From Chloroflexota bacterium (GTDB lineage Bacteria; Chloroflexota; UBA5177; JANWHV01): DNA of 5,834 bases. A program made the position numbers and the translations under genes. Below the pieces are notes generated by a model that searched no databases, was not told the DNA's origin, and saw nothing but the letters and a program-made list of their open reading frames with translations. Of this stretch, positions 5,431 through 5,834 are shown one piece after another (position 1 is the first letter of the stretch; the number at the start of each line of letters is the position of its first letter). The stretch covers positions 1 to 5,834 of the forward strand of contig JANWHO010000147.1 of assembly GCA_025450375.1 (NCBI GenBank). Direction: 5' to 3'.

Positions 5431-5834
5431 GTGAGTACCCTGGTTACGAGTGAGATTATGGATCGCGAGCGGGCGGCGCCTCAGGTGCCGCATGACGGCG
5501 CGAAGCAGTGGGGTGGGCGGTTCGCCGCGCCCACCGACCCCTTGGTCGAGCGCTTCACTGGCTCGGTGGCCATTGACGGGCGGTTAATTGGCCATGACAT
5601 CGCCGGCAGCATCGCTCATGCGCGGATGCTCGGCCGCCAGGGCATAATCAGTGCCGGCGAGGCGGCGGAGTTGGTGGCGGGGCTGCGGGCCGTCCGCGAT
5701 GAGGTCGACGCCGGCACCCTGATCCTTGATCCTGCCCTGGAGGACGTGCATACCGTGGTGGAGTTGGCGCTGCGCCGCCAGGTGGGTGAGGTGGCGGGGA
5801 AGCTCCACACGGCCCGGAGTCGGAACGATCAGGT
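5431..5834 (+). CDS. argH: Argininosuccinate lyase, N-terminal part (cut by window end)
   Basis: This enzyme splits argininosuccinate into arginine and fumarate as the last step of the pathway; it belongs to the fumarase/aspartase superfamily and acts as a tetramer. The window holds 134 codons. KQWGGRFAAPTDPLVERF (25-42) is the characteristic ArgH opening. DIAGSIAHARMLGRQGIIS (56-74) follows, then LEDVHTVVE (103-111) and KLHTARSRNDQ (124-134), which includes the conserved S-R-N-D substrate loop. The flexible catalytic serine loop (GSS...MP.K.N) lies beyond the window. Starting at GTG 5431 gives about 24 residues before KQWGGRF, longer than common for the family; the ATG at 5458 would shorten this to about 15. 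The gap from argG is 38 bp with no terminator, so it is most likely the same transcript. Identity is certain; the start is probable. Confidence 0.95.
   Translation, partial: MSTLVTSEIMDRERAAPQVPHDGAKQWGGRFAAPTDPLVERFTGSVAIDGRLIGHDIAGSIAHARMLGRQGIISAGEAAELVAGLRAVRDEVDAGTLILDPALEDVHTVVELALRRQVGEVAGKLHTARSRNDQ

Overview
The window is high-GC bacterial DNA with dense, short-gapped genes and Shine-Dalgarno-led starts (ATG, GTG, probably one TTG). The ornithine carbamoyltransferase has the DVARNLERW / HPCQ / GDGNNVVHSL style, and the argininosuccinate synthase has the YPLATALARPL / GKGNDQVRFD style. From memory these recall Chloroflexota or other deep terrestrial Gram-positive-related lineages. That placement is inference with low to moderate confidence; no rRNA or other phylogenetic marker is present.

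Layout: (1) 24-1406 (+), a multi-pass GT-C-type membrane glycosyltransferase whose true start may lie left of the window. (2) 1407-1558, a convergent intergenic region with two mutually exclusive short hairpins and a perfect 50-bp palindrome (1488-1537), best read as a bidirectional terminator. (3) 2485-1559 (-), a probable two-gene unit: a coiled-coil protein ending in a CxxC...CxxC zinc ribbon, then a four-helix membrane protein of unknown function. (4) 2546-2658, an AT-rich divergent control region holding a good sigma70-type promoter for the rightward operon, overlaid by three copies of TGYATRYGT. (5) 2659 to the right edge (+), an arginine-biosynthesis operon: GNAT acetyltransferase, argF, argG, argH (argH cut by the window end).

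The three recognised enzymes form the last half of arginine synthesis: ornithine + carbamoyl phosphate to citrulline (ArgF), citrulline + aspartate + ATP to argininosuccinate (ArgG), and argininosuccinate to arginine + fumarate (ArgH). The GNAT gene is first in the operon and overlaps the argF start, so it is probably translationally coupled to it. An attractive but unproven idea is that it supplies N-acetylglutamate, the first step of the pathway, as a short stand-alone N-acetylglutamate synthase. The triple repeat over the promoter is a candidate operator, possibly for an ArgR-type repressor. I see no mobile element, CRISPR array, tRNA or rRNA. The window is mostly ordinary metabolism; the points of interest are the palindrome, the promoter repeats and the operon-leading GNAT.
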